A stretch of DNA of 6,699 nt from Myxococcales bacterium (GTDB lineage Bacteria; Myxococcota; Polyangia; Fen-1088): positions 1 to 6,699 of the forward strand of contig PMCR01000406.1 of NCBI GenBank assembly GCA_003155465.1, in the 5' to 3' direction. Below the pieces are notes generated by a model, which saw only the letters and a list, made by a program, of their open reading frames with translations, did not search any database and was not told where the DNA came from. How positions within the stretch are numbered: the first letter of the stretch is position 1; each line of letters opens with the position of its first letter. Shown here piece by piece: positions 5,263-6,699 of the stretch. A program made the position numbers and the translations under genes.

Positions 5263-6699
5263 TCGGCCAGTTTCAGGTTGCTGCGTTCAAGCGCCAGCTC
5301 CGCCCGCTTGCGCTCGGTCACGTCGAGCACCAGCGACAGCACGGAAAACTTGCCGTCTGGGTGGTGCAGCGTCGAGTTGTACCACTCGCAATGGATCACC
5401 GTGCCGTCCTTGCGGACGTTGCGGTTTTTGCACACGTTGCGCGGACACTTGCCACTCAGCATGTCCCCCATCATCTGCGCCGCCAGCGGCCAGTCCTCGG
5501 CGTGGACCCAGTTCAACTCGTCGATTCGCTTGCCGACGGTCTCCTCGGCGGTCCAGCCGAAAACCTTGGTCGCTTCGTCCGACCAACGTACGATCCGGTA
5601 GTCCGCCGACGACCACTCGATGACCGCCAATGGAGAATTCTCTAGCAGGGACTCCAACCGCTGTTCTGCGCCGCGAAGTTCCTTTTCGGCTCGTCTGCGT
5701 TCGGTGATGTCGCGCACAACGCTTATCAGTGTGCGCGTCCCATCTATCGTCGCCCCGCGGGAGCTGACGTCCACCGGGAAGGTGCTGCCGTCCTTGCGCT
5801 GGTGGACGGTCTCGAAAAGGATGCCGCGCACGTCGGCGATGCCCATCTGCTCCTCGGACAGCGACCGGGTGTCGGGGGCGCGAAGATCGCGGATGGAGAG
5901 CGACAGCATCTCCTCGCGGTTGTAGCCATAGGCGTTTTGGGCGGCGACGTTGGCCTCCAAGATGCGCCCGTCCTCCCGCCTCATGAACAGCACGATATCG
6001 CGGGTGTGGCTGGCCAGCAGCTCGAAGCGGCGCAGGGCTTCCTCGGCCTGCTTGTGCTCCGTGATGTCGCGGATAATGGCAATCGACCGGCGTTGTCCCG
6101 TCTGGTCGGTCAACAACGCGGTTGAGAACTCGGCGGAGAAAGTCCCACCATCCTTGCGTCGGCAGGTCACTTCCCCGACCGCCCGGCCCTGGCCGTCCCG
6201 TCGCCCGAGCATCTCTGCTAGTCTGGGATCGTTCGTCTCGATATGGGACTGCCGGTCGAGTCCGACGAACTCCTCGGCGCTGTAGCCGAACATCCGGCAT
6301 GCGGCAGGGTTGGCAGAGAGCACCTTTCCCGATCCGGCTGGATCGGTCACTAGAATGGCATCGCTTGCGTGTTCGAAAATTGCACGAAAACGCTCCTCGC
6401 TCTCGCGCAAGGTCTCCTCGGCTCGCTTGCGCTCGGTGATGTCGCGCAAGATCACAAAGGACGTGGTCCGGTCGGGCAGGATGACCGAGCTGACCTCGGC
6501 GGTGAATTTCGTGCCGTCCTTGCGCACGTAGCCCAGTTCGCGGCGCAAGCGGCCCGAACGAGCCCGCTCGGCCAAGGCAGGGCCGTGGCGCGGGTCGGAC
6601 CCGTCGGTGATTCCTTCGCGACCCGCGCGGATCAGTTCCTCCTCGGTCATGCCAAAGGTCTGGCAGGCGGCCTGATTCGCGGCAAACACCCTTCCGTCG
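5178..6699 (-). CDS. Multi-PAS sensor protein, 5' partial and truncated hybrid histidine kinase
   Basis: The frame is open to the right edge: the codons before the GTG at 6689 read D-G-R-V-F-A-A-N, mid-PAS, so the true start lies outside. Counting from 6689, there is one incomplete PAS domain (1-88) and three complete ones (about 96-212, 218-333 and 342-462). The repeated landmarks are R-K-D-G-T-x-F and D-I-T-E-R-K-R-A-E. PAS domains sense ligands, redox state or light and pass the signal to an output. Instead of a kinase core, the protein reaches L-E-R-S-N-L-K-L-A-E-V (468-478) and then enters about 25 low-complexity residues. This entry is normally followed by the HisKA domain. No H-box, N-box or G-box is present. 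The following DNA encodes a receiver-domain tail in another frame. The protein as read has no output domain and is probably non-functional or a decoy sensor. It is otherwise cytoplasmic with no membrane segment in view. Confidence 0.85.
   Translation of the reverse strand, partial: DGRVFAANQAACQTFGMTEEELIRAGREGITDGSDPRHGPALAERARSGRLRRELGYVRKDGTKFTAEVSSVILPDRTTSFVILRDITERKRAEETLRESEERFRAIFEHASDAILVTDPAGSGKVLSANPAACRMFGYSAEEFVGLDRQSHIETNDPRLAEMLGRRDGQGRAVGEVTCRRKDGGTFSAEFSTALLTDQTGQRRSIAIIRDITEHKQAEEALRRFELLASHTRDIVLFMRREDGRILEANVAAQNAYGYNREEMLSLSIRDLRAPDTRSLSEEQMGIADVRGILFETVHQRKDGSTFPVDVSSRGATIDGTRTLISVVRDITERRRAEKELRGAEQRLESLLENSPLAVIEWSSADYRIVRWSDEATKVFGWTAEETVGKRIDELNWVHAEDWPLAAQMMGDMLSGKCPRNVCKNRNVRKDGTVIHCEWYNSTLHHPDGKFSVLSLVLDVTERKRAELALERSNLKLAEVFRESGTSGGGGVQETPRKTAKPGETG

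Noticed and set aside
5287..6300. 337-codon minus-strand frame overlapping the PAS sensor
   Set aside because: It is Arg/Gly/Pro-rich and shifted relative to the frame carrying the PAS motifs, so it is a shadow.

Overview
The window looks like a GC-rich Gram-negative chromosome segment, most likely from a proteobacterium. The nitric oxide reductase has the proteobacterial quinol-dependent layout, and there are a clear sigma-54 promoter and multi-PAS sensors. I cannot fix genus or class; a beta- or gammaproteobacterium is a guess. The segment looks partly accessory, with signs of deletion and decay between about 5075 and 5265.

Layout. Positions 1-1279 (minus strand) hold a two-gene corrinoid methyl-transfer unit: a B12-binding corrinoid protein (1279-653), then a MtaA/CmuA-type uroporphyrinogen-decarboxylase-fold methyltransferase (656-1, running off the left edge). 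They overlap by ATGA and are preceded by a good sigma-70 promoter that leaves almost no leader. Positions 1280-1845 are non-coding and act as a divergent control region. It has a near-perfect sigma-54 -24/-12 element at 1756-1771 and a 14-bp inverted repeat about 160 bp upstream of the predicted transcript start. These serve a small plus-strand STAS-domain anti-sigma factor antagonist (1846-2145).

Positions 2231-6699 all read on the minus strand. In transcription order they are: a multi-PAS sensor entering from the right edge (6699-5178); a short out-of-frame remnant of a receiver domain (to 5156); a 5'-truncated flavin oxidoreductase fragment (5159-4656); and an intact quinol-dependent nitric oxide reductase (4531-2231) with its own leader. 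The sensor appears to be a hybrid histidine kinase that has lost its kinase core and most of its receiver, with a frame change at the junction. The reductase fragment keeps only the C-terminal third of a type-2 ferredoxin/thioredoxin-reductase-like enzyme.

A 46-bp direct repeat occurs twice, at 2165-2210 and 5075-5120 (39/46 identical, all differences transitions). The copies bracket the nitric oxide reductase and most of the reductase fragment. One copy lies exactly where recognisable reductase homology stops. Both can fold a small hairpin whose outer pair changes in a compensatory way. The repeat, the truncated oxidoreductase and the broken kinase are the most unusual part of the window. 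They suggest repeat-associated deletion or insertion, or an assembly join, which must be excluded. The intact genes support nitric oxide respiration or detoxification, corrinoid methyl transfer and a sigma-54-controlled partner-switching signal; nothing visible links these three functions mechanistically.
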